This document shows, one piece after another, positions 22,611 through 36,300 of a stretch of DNA of 64,000 nt. Made by a program: the position numbers and the translations under genes. This stretch comes from Lycocorax pyrrhopterus obiensis (taxonomy: Eukaryota; Chordata; Aves; Passeriformes; Paradisaeidae): assembly GCA_014706295.1 (NCBI GenBank), contig JACSVZ010000002.1:109814930-109878929 (forward strand), read 5' to 3'. Position 1 is the stretch's first letter; every line of letters begins with the position of its first letter. A model generated the notes under the pieces. The model ran no database searches, was not told where the DNA came from, and saw nothing but the letters and a program-made list of their open reading frames with translations.

Positions 22611-25600
22611 CCTTCCTAATCACGGGCAGGTATTCCTTGGTGTAGGCGAAGGTGGCTGCGTAGGTGGGTGGCTGTGTCCGCGATGCTTTGCCTGGAAGTT
22701 CACGGGCTGTGCTCATGTGGGGCCAGTGGATTTGGGGACAAGCTCTCCTCCACTGCTGTCTTCATTTTCCACTAAATCTGCATTTGCTAAAGAACTTGGA
22801 AATCTCCTCTCTGAAAGTGAAACTACTCATCCGTCAACTCGTGGGAGCAAAATAATAGGTTCTCCTGTTATTTGCAGAACTTGAGCTAGGAACTGAGGTT
22901 TGCTTACATGGGCTGCCTCTCAAGGCATCCTTTCTTCAGTGCTCAGCACCTTGCTTTATGGCACGTTTTTAATCTCTTGGAAATCCTTGAGCAATGTCTG
23001 CATGTTTGCTTGGTGATCTGTTATTATCCATAAGGGGAAAAAAATGAAAAAAAGGAGAGTTGAAGTTCCTGTTTGTGTCTGGGTGAAGAAGATTGAATGT
23101 TGGTTTATTCATCAGCTTTCTAGAGGTTTTCTCATTACAAAATGGTCATAGGCATCTTCTAAAATGGTTTCTAAAATGTAGGTGTTTTTAGTTGACTTGA
23201 GAATTATAAGTCTGAGAATTATTTTCCTTTGAATCAACTTTTTTTTTCCCCCCTTCACAATCCCCATGTCTATTGTGAAAGGTAGACTAGTTGCCAGTGT
23301 CTATTGTGAACATTTGACAGGTTGAATCTCTTCCTTGAGGGCATCAGAGCAGCAATTCAAGCTTAAGATCTTAGAGTTGAAAGCCTTGGCAGGGGGAGGG
23401 TAATAACTGTAAGTAAAAGCAGTGAAGTTTTTTAACATTGCAGCCTTGCCGCAGTTAGGTTCCTCTCGTTCAGCCTACTTCAAAGGCTTTTTGTTGTTCA
23501 TCATTAATAAAATGCCTTCTTAATTTGTCGTAACATTCTTTTTATACTGAAATGTGCGTGTCCTTACCCCTTGTTAACTAGTGCCTGTCTGTTCAGCACA
23601 AAGCATTACTATTACTTTGTTCAGCTGCTCTAAGGTGTGGTTTGAGGGTGCTGTGCACTGCTGTGGTTCATTTCTTACCAGAGTGAATATACCTATGTGG
23701 AAATGGTGATGGCCAGAGGGTCTGAATTGCTTCCATTTTGTGTAAGCTATTGATGTCTGCCTTTCTTGAACCTCTATCATTTGTCAAGAATGCTTTTTTT
23801 TTAAATTAGGATTTGTTTCCTCATAGAAATTGATCAGGAACCTTTCAGAGCATGCAAATACCTTCAGCCATAATTAAGATATTTTGTAGTTAGGTGTTAC
23901 TGTTGCATTGTACTTTCGAAGGCAAAGGTGAACCCTGAAGAAAAAAAGGAATTGTGTTACTGTAGAGATGTGACATGGGTGTACAGTTTCAGTGGCAGCA
24001 GGAGTGAGAATGTAGTTGGAGACATAAAGTCTTACTTACGGTATGCAAATACAACTGGCAGGTGCAAGTGAGTCAGTGAACGTGGCTTGTCCTCCTCAGG
24101 TGGACCTTTAGGCGCCCTGAAATCTTCAAAACACTAAATAATTGTCTTGGAATTTGAAACTGTTATTTTCATTTTTGTCAACTACCCCAATTTCATAACT
24201 GGTTAGTGAATAAATTTCTAACTATTTCTAAAAGCTATGCAATAGGCAGTGTAATGCATTGCTAATTATTAGGCCATATCAGAGGTTTTGGCTCAAGTTG
24301 TGTATATTGTTTGAATACTTCTGGTTGTGTTTTTCACATTTGAGGGAACTGAATGTCTGAAAAAGAACTAGTATTTTTCTGCCTTAGATAGTAAGTTTTT
24401 TGGGGGGTGTTAGGTTTTCTGAAGTCATATGTAGCATTAACCAGAATTGCCAGGAGTCTTTATAAAAGATACTTAGATTTGGGTCTAAACCAGTCCTTTA
24501 GACCTGTCATAAACATTTATGTAGGTCAGAACATCCCAGCATTGGCAGGAAGCCTCTAATTGAAAAGAAAAAATTCCCTAATCCAATCCGAGTACATCTC
24601 TATTACTCTCATTTCACTTTCATTTAAACAGGGAAGTGCAATGAGAACAATAGAAGATACGATGTTGGCTGTGTTAAATGATAATCCTGCAATATTCAAG
24701 CCACAAAATGTACATGGATTGCCTCAGTTTCATCTAGACTCTGTAGAGTCCTTTACAAATCATTTTAGGTCAAGTCAGATCCATGTGATAAATGTAAAAT
24801 GGCATTCAGAAGTTGGTGAGATATACAGATAATAAAAATATTTTTAACATTTCAGGGCTATTTAGTAACATGGGAACAGTGCAAAAGAGATTTGACATTC
24901 AGCATTTTAAAACATGAATTTCTCACAGTGTTATAATCACAGGATTCTCTTATTCTTTTTTTCCCCCATGGCAATGCCTCATTGTGATTAATCTTGTATC
25001 TGAATCAGTTTCTGGCTAGATAGAGCCTTTATGTTGCTTGCTACAAATACCACTGCAGTTGCAACACTCTGATGCCATGGTGTTTGCTGCAGAAGTACAG
25101 CATAAGTGAAAAGGGAGAGTACAAACAGTGTTGTCAGCACTGCATAGGAGCTTTTTGTGTTGATTTTCCGTCCGCAGGACTCCTTTCAGTAAAGACAACC
25201 TCGAGCATGACTGGCCTCTAATGACTGTGGCTAAGGCTATGTGCAGTGAGCGTTAAAGAAACAGGCAAGGTCCAGCTGCAAATCAGTTGTCATTTCAAGA
25301 TGATATAAAAGTATGAATCTTCCTTGTACAGGGATTTAGCTACTGAGTCTGGCAGGTTTCTTCCTTTGGGGATATTTTTTGTTTTTGCAGTAGCTTTAAT
25401 CTAGAAAGCCTTTTTACCAGCAGCTGCAGCAGTCTCACTCAGCTTGATCTTAGCCTTTCTGCTGCTATCTTCTGCTTTAGTAATTTTTGGTGTGAGATCT
25501 TTTGTTTTACTGGCAGTATCTTATCAGGTGTCAGCTTCCAGAAGGCTCCTCTGTACTGTCACACAGACTTTCCACCGCATTTAAAAACTTAGTATCTACT

Positions 25601-25617
25601 TGTCTCTTCTTACTAGT

Positions 25618-25649
25618 ATTTAGTACAAATATGTCTATTTGTACTAAAT
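25618..25649. repeat. Perfect 14-bp inverted repeat with a 4-nt loop
   Basis: The left arm atttagtacaaata (25618-25631) is the exact reverse complement of the right arm tatttgtactaaat (25636-25649), separated by tgtc. It abuts the 5' truncation point of the CR1 fragment that starts at about 25645. It could form a hairpin in RNA or a cruciform in DNA. Confidence 0.95.
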
Positions 25650-25892
25650 GAGAGGCAGCAGGCAGAAATTGGAACACAAGAGGTTCCACCTGAACATGAG
25701 GAAGAAATTCTTCACTGTGAGGGTGACTGAGCACTGGAACAGGTTCCCCAGTGAGGTTTCAGAGTCTCCTTCTCTAGAGAGAATCAAAAGCTATCTGGAC
25801 ACAGTCCTAACATGCTCTGGGTGGCCCTGCTTGAGCAGGGAGGTTGGATTAGATGACCTGCAGTGGTCCCTTCCAACCTTGCCTATTCTGCG
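25645..25892 (+). repeat. CR1 LINE 3' fragment
   Basis: The sequence reads through the CR1 3' region: aggttccacctgaacatgag, gaagaaattcttcactgtga, gagcactggaacaggttccc, and the tail ggttggattagatgacctgc with cccttccaaccttgcc. The terminal repeat is close to ATTCTG. It is 5'-truncated, with the 3' end to the right. Confidence 0.95.
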
Positions 25893-28800
25893 AAAATGTG
25901 AAGGCCTTGCAGGTTCAGAGGTGATAGCAAGTTCTTACACTACAAATAATTTCATTGCTGTAATCCTTCAGGCTTGTCATTATTACTGGTTTGTTGTGAT
26001 GCAGCTCCTGCTGTCAACAACGGTTAGTTTATCCCTGGAAAAATAAAGTAAATGTGCTTCTTGCAAAACTGTCCTTAAGAACAGCTGGATAGCACCTTGT
26101 AACAGCTGCAGTTATCTGTAGCAAGAGCAGTGGAAAATACCCAATAACTCAATGTTCAATGCTGCATATAATGCCTTAAAAAATCAATAGGCTTTTGGGT
26201 GTAGTATTTACCGTCAGACATGCTGAGCCAGTGTATTTCTAACTGGGGAAACTGCTTAAGCATGTACATGGTTTTCAGCACCTGTCTAATCCTCTGAACT
26301 CGTGTCTGTGGTGTGTAGTTGTGCATGTGTAAAGTGTTTTTCTGAAACGGCCTAGACTAATATGTGAAGACTTTCCTAGGGCTTGAAGTAAAACAAGGGA
26401 GAGTCCTTTGTGGTTAGGGAGTGCTGTAACAGCCAGAGGTTTTAAATCTCCCCCTGTGCCCTCTGAAGTGGGAGGTATGATGTGCTATCTTCAGTCTGCT
26501 TTCAGTTACTATAGAACCACCAGGCACCTCTGTGGAATCCTGAAGATACCAGGTAGATACTGGTTTTCAGGCTTGTGTAAGCCTCATTGCAATCTGATGA
26601 TTCAGAGCCTTCAGTCTAAACAAGTGAAAGCTTAAAAGTTGAAAATGTAAATAATGTTATTGGAAAGAAGCAGTATGTTAGGACATAAGATCAAATTGTT
26701 AGCTACTTGGCTGTTCCGAGTATGGCCTGTGTGTCTCCACCTGTCCAGCTGTTCTCTTGCATTGCCTTACTCATGTTTATTAATGTGTTTTGAAGATGGA
26801 TCACATTTTTCAAAGTACTTCAGCACCTGAGGAACTAAGTCCTGCAGAAAACCCCAGCCCAGCTGTAGATGTTGAGCACAGAGGTTCTTGACTGTTGCTG
26901 AGCGTGGTAGCTGTGCTACCTACACCTGCTTGTTCTTTTTTTTTTTCCTTCTTTTTTGTTTTGTTCAAGGTCTCTCTGTGTGGCAAACAGGATATGTGTG
27001 TATCTGAGCACCAAATTAGAACATGCTTACTGTAAAGGAAACCTTTCCCAGCTGAGTTTATTTAGGATGTAACCAGTAGGAGGGTGGGGAAGAAGAGATG
27101 CAAAGACAGAATGAACTCTTTCAAGAGAGGCAGCTGTGGAATATTCACATGTATGTCAACTAAACACTTAAGAACGAATGGCAGTGGCATGTTACTGAGT
27201 TTTTTAAGAGAAACTGATTAATTTTGCTTAACTTTGTTTACAGTTGTACTCATATACCCTTGTGCATACTTGTGTACAAATCTGAAGCCGTTGTGTCTAA
27301 CAAATAGCTTGAACTTGTCTCTAATAAATAGTCTGAACTTTTATTTGACCCATAGACCATAATAATTCATTTGCGGATGCAGCATAAGTTGTATTACAGG
27401 TATCCTTCAGGGTAGCATTGTAAAACTCAAGGTTATTCATTTACTCAGAGTTTCCTGCAGTAGAGTTCCCCACCCCATGCACTGCAGCAGAGGAAGTTGT
27501 TTGCTCCCCTGTGGATTGCAGAAAGATGGATATTTCTCTCTGCAGTTCTTTGTGGAAAAAGATGATGAGGGAAGTTCTGCTTCCTTTCTGTGTGTGTGTA
27601 TTTTCTTGATCTTTTTAACAAAGTGAACTTTCCCTTTTCACTAGCGGTAGCTGATGGTTGTTCTGAGCTCTGCCTGGCCTCAGAGGCCAATTAAAATTTT
27701 CTTGAAGTAGGGACAATTACAGGTCAGAGTAGCTTTATTTCAAATGTTATCATCTCAATATCTTTAGTTGCTTTAGAATTCAGTGGACTCTTCTGCACTG
27801 AGCTGTTGATTTATTATTAAGCTCACTATTCTTAATTCTAAGTGAATATTAAATTCGTTATTAAGCTGTTATTTTAGCTGATCTTACAGACAATATTTAA
27901 CATGTTAGTTTAATAGTGACAGTGGTGGTATTTTTCTCTTAGTTTCTTATCTATATAAAAAGGCTAAAAATAATAAAGTAAAAACCATGCGTTTCACACT
28001 TCAGATGCCATTGGTACCAAAGGTGTTGTTTGCCTGCTCAGTGCCTTCCATCCTGATGTTGAAGCTAAGCTTTTATGCTTAGCCATTGTGGTGTAGTTTT
28101 AAAAGGGCACTCCCTGTTTCTAAAACTTTGTTCCTAGCACTTGGTTCAATCCAAGCACTTAGTGCATGCCAAGAAAGCGACCTTTGCTAACTCTTACAGT
28201 GAATACAGGGCTGTGTTCACACAACTGGCTGTGCCGCATGCGAGCCCGCAGGAAGAACAGAGCAGACTGAGCACAGGCTGGTTTCTTCTGTGCTCCAGAG
28301 CTGCCTGTACAGAAGTGAGTAGGGAGGCAGCCTGGTTCCGAATTAATTTCTGGCAGTGGTTGTGTGACTACTGGAGCATGAATTTTTCAACCCTATTTTC
28401 TCTCTTTTTTTTTTAATTCCCCATAAAGCGAATTTGTGGATTTTATGTCTTGCATCTTAATGTCAGTAGGTGGGAACAGCTTCAACAACCTTCTGTTTGT
28501 GAGATTTGTTTCCTAGAAAGTGACCTGCATTATGAACTTTGTAATCTTGTATTTAAATTTATTCTCTGTGTTATGTGCTTATACACTCCTATGTTACCAA
28601 GTCAAGTTTTGTGCTGGCGGGTTTTTCCACACATTTTACCTAGGTTGCCCCACCTAGTTAGCACACCTTACTATGGGTGGAGTTAATCTGCAGTCTTTGT
28701 GTTCCCTGCAGAATTGTCTGTCAGGCTTCAAAGGGTTACATTTCTGCAAATTCTCAATGGAAATAGTCCACACAGACTTTGGATCCTACAGAGGCGATCC

Positions 28801-30251
28801 TACTCTCTTGCGTTGACTGAGAAAGTTGAGGTCCAAAGATGGCAGGACTGGCACCAAAGCTAGACAGATAAGTGTTAGCTACAGGGTGCCACTAGAGACA
28901 AAGGTGTGCAGTCCCCAGCAAACCAAGAATATTACTCTTTCCAAGAATAATCGTTCAGCTTTGACTCTTCGGTCGTTTCTGAGACACCTCATACTTGGAT
29001 TGCTTCTAGTGGACTTTCTGAAGTCCGTTACTCGTGGGAACATTACTTACTCTCTTCATGAACTCGATTCTGCACTTGGAAACTGCTGATGAGATAAACT
29101 TGAGTGTGCTCATCTTTTCTTTTTGCAACGTCTTGCAACAGAAAGATGTGACTCGGGTAGGATAACAGGAAGCAAAGTTCACTAGTACCTGTTTCTAGTC
29201 TATGTACCTGGGAACATGATAAATGCTAGTATGAGTTACTGACTTCCAGGAAAGGACCTTTGCTAGCTAGAATAATCTAAGGTGATGTAGCTGTGAAAAC
29301 TTTAGGCATGGAGTGGCATTTACCACGGTGTCAGTGAAATGTTGTCTGAACAGTGTTTGAAACTGTCTGTTCAAGGAGGACTGCTGGCATGATCAGTCAC
29401 TGAATGTCTTAACTTGATATAAGAGACTCACATTGATTTGTTTAATCTAGACTACCTGGGCATTGGGACAGACACTGAGTGCTGTCCCTAATGCATTAGG
29501 AAATCTGCTCTGGGGAAGAAAAAGCCATTAGGGCTGGAGGATATTGTTGGCAGAAGAACAAATGGTTTTAAGCTGAGAGGAGATGCTCCTAATGTTTTAG
29601 AAGAATCGGGCTCCACGGCAGCTTTCCAGCTCAGCAGTTGGGGGTGCAAATCTCAGTTACTTTCAGGATAGAGGTTGGTAAATTGATAACAGAGATTATC
29701 TGATATTCACTCTGTGACTGTTAGGAACTGAATTAATGATCCAAAAGGGCTCTGTCCCCGTAAGAAATCAGTATTTCAGTAAGTAGAACAGCTACATCTT
29801 CATTTAGAAGTTATCTAAAATTAAATGTTGATTTAGGGAGACTGATCATCCTGCAGTGGCAAAAAATGACGGATGTCAGATCACTGTATTGGTGCAGCAC
29901 AATGTGACAAAATCTTTGGTCTCTGATCCTGTCTATGTATCTTTAGGCTATGTCTGATTCTGGGGTTTTTTTCTACCTTATTGGCATGAAGCAGAGTACC
30001 ATAGGTTTGTATGTTCTTTAAGTTCACAGTGACAGCCAGAAAAATATGTTCATAGATTCCAAGAGGACATTGAGGAGGTTACATATCACCAAAGAATAAA
30101 AATTAAGCCTCCTTTTTCAATAAATAAGAGAGGGTTGTGAGTGTCGCACCTTTTCTTTCCCTGTTTTGAGCAGGAAGCATATATTCATTGTATTCAGAAA
30201 ACAATTACCAAAATGTCAAAAATATTTTTGTCTCTCTTTTTTTTTTCCTAG

Positions 30252-30379
30252 TTGGGGAATGGCGGTCAACGTGTACTCTACCTCTATAACCCAGGAGACT
30301 ATGAGCAGACATGACATCATTGCATGGGTTAATGATATATTAGCTTTAAACTACACAAAAGTTGAACAACTCTGTTCAG
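30252..30379 (+). CDS. MAPRE2: MAPRE2 coding exon 2 (residues 40-82 plus 1 nt)
   Basis: This exon encodes the start of the CH domain, [12 protein letters not shown] through [10 protein letters not shown]. It follows a strong polypyrimidine tract and CCTAG, and ends with CAG before GTAAGA. The codon split across intron 1 (AG|T) gives Ser40, and the final G joins GA of exon 3 to give Gly83. Met43 in this exon is the known alternative start of the shorter EB2 isoform. Asn67 corresponds to human Asn68, one of the CH-domain positions reported mutated in congenital circumferential skin creases. Confidence 0.97.
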
Positions 30380-33300
30380 GTAAGAAAGCACAGTATGCTC
30401 TACAAATGTTTATTTTAAAACCACTTTAAAAGTCTGATTTATTGAAAATAGATAACTTTTAACTTTGACATAAACCAGTTGCTCTGAAAAAAAGACTAAT
30501 GTATGTGCACAGGAAGCATTTTTGCGTTTGTGTTAATCACGGGAAGATAAGGTACCTTGGGAAAGCATAACAAAGGCAGAGGTGAATGGGACAAATGTAG
30601 CAGGAGATACATAGAAGTAATAAAAAGGTTGGCTAAGCAAGCAGAGAATACAGTGATAAGTTTTAATGTTTTAAAGCCACTGGGATGGTATCTTTTCAAA
30701 TGAAGAGTGGACATAACTGAAAAAGAGACAAATAGAGAACCGACACCCCTGATGAACAAAATTCTCCAGCTCCTTTTCCTTCCTGATGAGGTTTCTCAAA
30801 TCCCTGCTGATGTTTGCAGGAGAAAAGCACAAGTGTGACTGAAGAAAAAACATGAATTTGAGGAAATGAGCCTTTAGCTGCTGTGAGGGCTTCAGAACTT
30901 TGTCAAAATCTGCCTGTTTCTCTTTAAATCTGAGTTATTGTTGTAAGTATATTTGGTAATGAGCCCTGAAAAAAGGGTAATAGTTTGAAAATTTCAGACA
31001 TTTTCATTAATCAGAATGGCAACTAGAAGATAGGTGTTAAACAACAGGGTCTGTAACTAGATAACGGCTAGAAATGACACAGAAAAAGGCTGATGTTTCA
31101 CTGTGAATATACATGCCCCTGGGGAATGATTTCTTTCTGATTTCCTACTGTGATTTTTAAATGTGAAGATGTTTGTGGTGGAGGAGATCTAGCTTAGATT
31201 GCTACTTCCAGACAACTAACATGCTGGGAATATCTTATGAAGATACTGTCTTATCTTATGAAGACAGTGCTCAAAGTACATGGAAGAGGAGCCACATGAC
31301 CAGATTTCAGCTGTTTCATGGTTCAGATGAAATGCATAAATGCGGTCTTATATTCATATATTTGATTTTACCTACTGTTCTGGGTAAATTTTCTGTCGTG
31401 GAGATATTCCCTAGAAGGTATAGATAATCCTTTGCGGTTGATAGTGTTGTAGCCTATTCTTCAGAATTTTAAAAAAACCAAGTCTCAGCTGGAGAAGTAG
31501 GGTTGCATGTTTGCAGCCTTGCACGACTGTAAAATTGAGGTTGAAAAAGCGCAGGTTAGGGTGCATGTAAGCAAATGATATAAACTGAACAACTGAAGAC
31601 ATCAACCATGGGAAATAATCTCTTTAGCTGTTATCAAACTTTAACTTGAAGTGTTGTCTTTAGCTGTTGTTAAATTTACATGTCGGGAAGTTAGCCTAAG
31701 TATTTTATTTTGGTATAAGTAAAGGACAGTATTCACACAGGGAGTAGCTATAGATAGATGGATACATGCATGCACACACTGAAGGAGATAGAAACATAAA
31801 AGAAAATAGACGTTTGCTCCCAAAATACCCAAAGTTTGCTATTGTTTCAAACAGGAAGCATAGTAGACAAGTTATTGACTTGTTCCTGTGTAGCTATTTA
31901 AATGCTCATAAATAGTTGAAAGGAAGCTTTTGAAGTGAGTTCTCAATCAAGTTAAATGTGTGTGGGCTTACAAAAATAACCCACCCAACCAGAAAACCAA
32001 CTAATACATAAAAAACTTTACCAAAATCCTTTCGGAAAATAGGGGAGAAGTTATCTAAGAAAATATTGGCTAAGCAGAATAAAATGAGTTAAAGTTATGT
32101 AAGAAGATCAGATAGAGAGACTTCAGCTGGGTGGGGCAAGGAGGGGAAAAGCATGGGAACTGTCACAAATCCACTGTCCCATTTCATCACACAGCTTCTT
32201 ATACAACTTTTTCTGTGACCTACAGTGAGGATTTTGGGACATGCCACAAGGGAAGAACTGAAAAAGGGTTGTCTCATTACAGCTCTTACTCCGTTCTGTA
32301 TAAAATTAAATCTTTTCTGCCTTTAGAATTTCCTGGATTGTATTGATTGTTATTGTTACCTGATGCTTCTACATTCTTGTCTTTACGGGTGAAAGCTGTT
32401 AATTTGAATTTCCCCACTTGGTTTGGTAGTCAAACTTGACGCTTACACATTCCTGTTTTTACATTCATGTGCATTACAATCCAGAAGTAGTTCCTTATCT
32501 AAAGAAGCATTCTAGCACGGTACTTCCTGTGTTATGGAGGACTTTACTCTCTGAACTGATGAATCGAAACACTGATAGATTATTGCAGACACTAGAGCAC
32601 CGTAATCTTAGCCTTAATAGGTCCTTCCCTATTCCCTAGGTCTATAGTGCATTTCTCATGTGCAAGGCATCCGTGTGTAGCGATTGAAGACAGATGGACA
32701 AGCAGCTTTGGGAATCTTTCTGCATTTAATATAGTTTACTGTGTAAACACAAAGCAATTTATTTAGTGTAGGTGTATTTCATTTAGCCTGTTTCTGGTGT
32801 AGCTTTCAAGAGAGAAACTAAGGGAACAGTAGAACAAATGATGAGCCAACTAGCAGGCAGAGCACCAGCAAGCATGGTATGGACTGCAGTTTGAGAACAG
32901 CCAGTCTCACTCATTCATTCTGGCATTCTCTGGCTGACGTTCCTTGAACCATTGGCAGCTTTCATGCGGATTAATGTTCGTTTCCATAAAATACAAGCAT
33001 TTCTCCGGGACTTCAAAGGGAAGGAATATGTGGGAAACTCTTTACAGCTATGAAGCATTTCACAGCATTAACAGGGATCTGCAGAGCTGCTGTAACTGAA
33101 GTTTTATAACCTACTGTAAAATTGTATGGACATTTTCTTCTTTTTTAAAAAAGCATTAAGATTAGTCATGCTGTTTTATGACTATTCAGTTCTTGTTCGT
33201 TTTTGTTAATAAGGAGCAATCAAAATGCCAGAAAGAGCTAAACGCAGGGCCAAAAAAGTGGGAGAGGGGAAAGCAGGGGGGATGCTATATCTGAATTAAA

Positions 33301-36300
33301 AGCTTGAAGGAGTTACTTTCAGGAGGTAGGAGCAACCTGGATATGGCATGTGCTTATGTTCAGCACCTGGCTGTGAGACCTCACGGGTGCTCACATTTTG
33401 CAGCCAGCCTAGCAATAATTTTTGACATTCAGAGCTTAAGCAAGAAGGAATAATGTGACATTCTGCCTTTACTGAAGGCTTTATTCAGAACATATCTGAA
33501 GCTTAATGTGACAATAGTTACGACAGAAAAAGGCAGTCAAACCTTCTTTTCCTCATTGCTGTGGAGAAATAGCTTTGGTAATACACAGGCTGTAGCAATA
33601 CCAGCCTGTTTCCCAATTTCCACTTAGAGGAGCAGAGCTGCTAGGATGAGGAGCAGCAAAGGAAGAGTCTGGCTTAGTCATAAAGTATTTGTATTCTTTG
33701 GGAGTCTTAGATGTGGTTTTTGTCTCTGCTAAGTAGGCCGAGCAAAGTGCAGTGTCCCCTGAGCTTTCTGAATGCCTGCTGTGGTAGTGATGTGCCAAGA
33801 AAGCCAGGTTATGGATGGGTGCAGCCCTGGAGAGTCTAAATTTAGTCTGCAGCTCCTCTGGTAATTTAGTTTTGACAACTAAACAGGGAAAATCTCTCTG
33901 AGCATCTCAAAGCAATACAATTCTCTTTGTTTTAGACACGTCATATTGTCAGTTTTTGGACTCTGGGCTTGATTTCCTGCAAAGTTGTTTAACCTGAACA
34001 TGAAATTTATAAACCATGGTTTTAATAGAAGGCATAGTGTATTCCCTTTAGATTGGCATTGGAGAGAGCATTTTATTTGATACATCAATGAATTATAATA
34101 GACAACAATGGAGAAGATATAATGTCGTAGGATCCCATGTGCAAAGCACATAGGTTTGGGGAATAGGAGTTTCATATGAAGTATGACACCAGTTGTTTCC
34201 TAGGAGTCATGCTGTTTTTTTAAGGAATACATGGTGGCTTCTTAGAAAGAATTCTGACTAAGCAGCTTATAACTGAATTTTCTTTGCTAAGGCTGTTTTT
34301 CATCTCTAAGGAATACCAAGTGTATGTGTTGCAGGGCTTTTCATGACTGCTAGAGTGTTATATGAGAGTATATTCAAAATAAGAGTCAGGCAGGAGATAG
34401 AGGGCTTGCATATGAATTAAAAAGAAACAACACAATGTGTACAAGCTATATAATGCCAAGGAAATGGTAAATGGATAGAAAGGAAAATGTGGCCTGGAGC
34501 AAGGTATAATTTTTGTCTTAGCTATACTTCTGCGATCCTGCGAGATTAAGGAGATACAGACTCTCCCTACTCTGTGCATTTGAAAATTCTCAGTAGAATT
34601 ATAAACTTGCAAATTGTCTGGCCCCCAGTGCATACAGACCTTCTGTCTTTGAGGATTTGCATGCAAGGATCAAGGATTGAATGCGGGGTTGTTTTTTTCC
34701 TTGCTTTTAATAAATGGCCGTATTATAAAGAAAGCATGTGGTTTGGCATTTTCAAATTTTAGACTGTGATGCTTTCTGTACAGATGCCCTGGGTGTTGCC
34801 ACAGGGAATGTCTCATGTAGTGACTGCTGTCGCTGGTACCGTATCTCAGTTGGTGTTCCTCCTGTGGAAATATGTAGTCCCTTTATATATACATTTTGTT
34901 GGCACTCTGCCGCCCTGGTGTCGTAGGAAAGCAGGCAGTGTGACAATAGGGCGGATGTCATTCTTTGTTTGACTGTGTTGCCTCTCTGGCTCGGGATTTG
35001 GGGGAGAGCTTCACCGCAGCCTCTGTGGGCTGTTGTCCCTTGCGACTGGTGCTGTGTGAGGGAGGAGGGTCGTTCCTGGCTTGTGGAGGGTGTCCATGGT
35101 GTTCTGCTTCCAGGGACTGGGTGCTGCACACCAGCCCCTCGGCAGGGCAGTGCCTATTTTCAAGGCAGCCATCGTGTCTCCAGCCCCCTCAGCCTTGGGC
35201 AGCAGCTGGGAGCAGCGTGCCAAGCACGCTGCCTCCTGAGCAGCACTCCATGGGAGCCGGCTCCTCTCCACCATGTGAGAGGCAGGATTGAGGGGGCTGG
35301 AGAAGAAGGGTATTGGGCAGACAGAGAAATGGTGAGCAGGACTATTTTTTTTGAAAGTCAGTCGTGTAAATATACGCACAAACGTGGTTTATTCTGTGGG
35401 TTAGCTGCACAGGATTTGTGTTTTCATGTCTCAGAAGGTGTATTTTGCTCAATGCCTGTATTAACCTATAACTTCCTACATGCGTATTACTGTAATCTGC
35501 ATTACAGGATCCTGTTGCCAGCATTTCTCCGCAGCCCAGTGTGCCTGAGAAGCCAAAGCATGTTTCCACGTTGGTGGTTTTGGTTTTTTCCCCCTTTGCA
35601 GCCTTGCAAAGGCTGGGTCTCTAGCACAACTTGGGAACATGATTAAAACGTGGCTTGATCCCATTTGCACTCTGTAACCGAGGCATGTTTCAAGGAACTG
35701 GCATGTTGTCCTGAGGTCATGCAACACAGAGCATACTCAGTGTCAATGACTCTCTAATGTCTTCCATATGATATTTAGGATTAGAGGGATACAATGAATG
35801 TTAATGATTGAATTTAAATCATTTCCAAAACTTTCTGAGGAAGCTTGCAAAGCAGTATCGTGAGATTCCCAGCCAATAATCTATTTTTTTAAAATGTCAC
35901 TCATTAAGAATTCAGGAGGAATAGAACTTGAACAAGGTTTTTACTTTTTAAAAATAATTATTTAATTACTCATAGCACTCACTTGCAGTCAATTGCTTGA
36001 TTTCCCTCTGGTTTAAAGAGCTTGTTAGATTTTGTGTGGTACTTTTTTTAGGCATGATGAGTTATGCAGCTATTTTAACTTAAATGGGAACTGTGTTTTC
36101 TGAAATTGTTCTGATTTTCCTGTTTAAAAATTAATGAATTCCAAAATAAATTATTGCCAAAAATTTAAGTGTTAAAAACTCTGCTGTGTATAGTTTATGA
36201 GCAGCTTAATGATTTACATATTTAAGAAAAAGAGAAAACAAGTGGACACAGGGGAAACCTCCCTCCAATGTCCATTATTTAAAATGATCAGTGGATATTC

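Larger units (their letters stand above)
10521..30251 (+). other. MAPRE2: MAPRE2 intron 1 (19.7 kb)
   Basis: The intron begins GTACTG and ends in a long T-rich tract followed by CCTAG. The first 0.5 kb is still CpG island. The body contains MIR-like fragments near 13250-13490; CR1 fragments at 18151-18540, 18730-19385, 21675-21745 and 25645-25892; two CpG clusters (16385-16600 and 22390-22610); and a perfect 14-bp hairpin at 25618-25649. I see no other coding exon in it. The rest is unique AT-leaning sequence without features I can name. Confidence 0.85.

Noticed and set aside
25648..26046. 132-codon plus-strand frame
   Set aside because: The first half is the translated CR1 3' region (RFHLNMRKKFFTVRVTEHWN is a CR1 hallmark), not a host gene.
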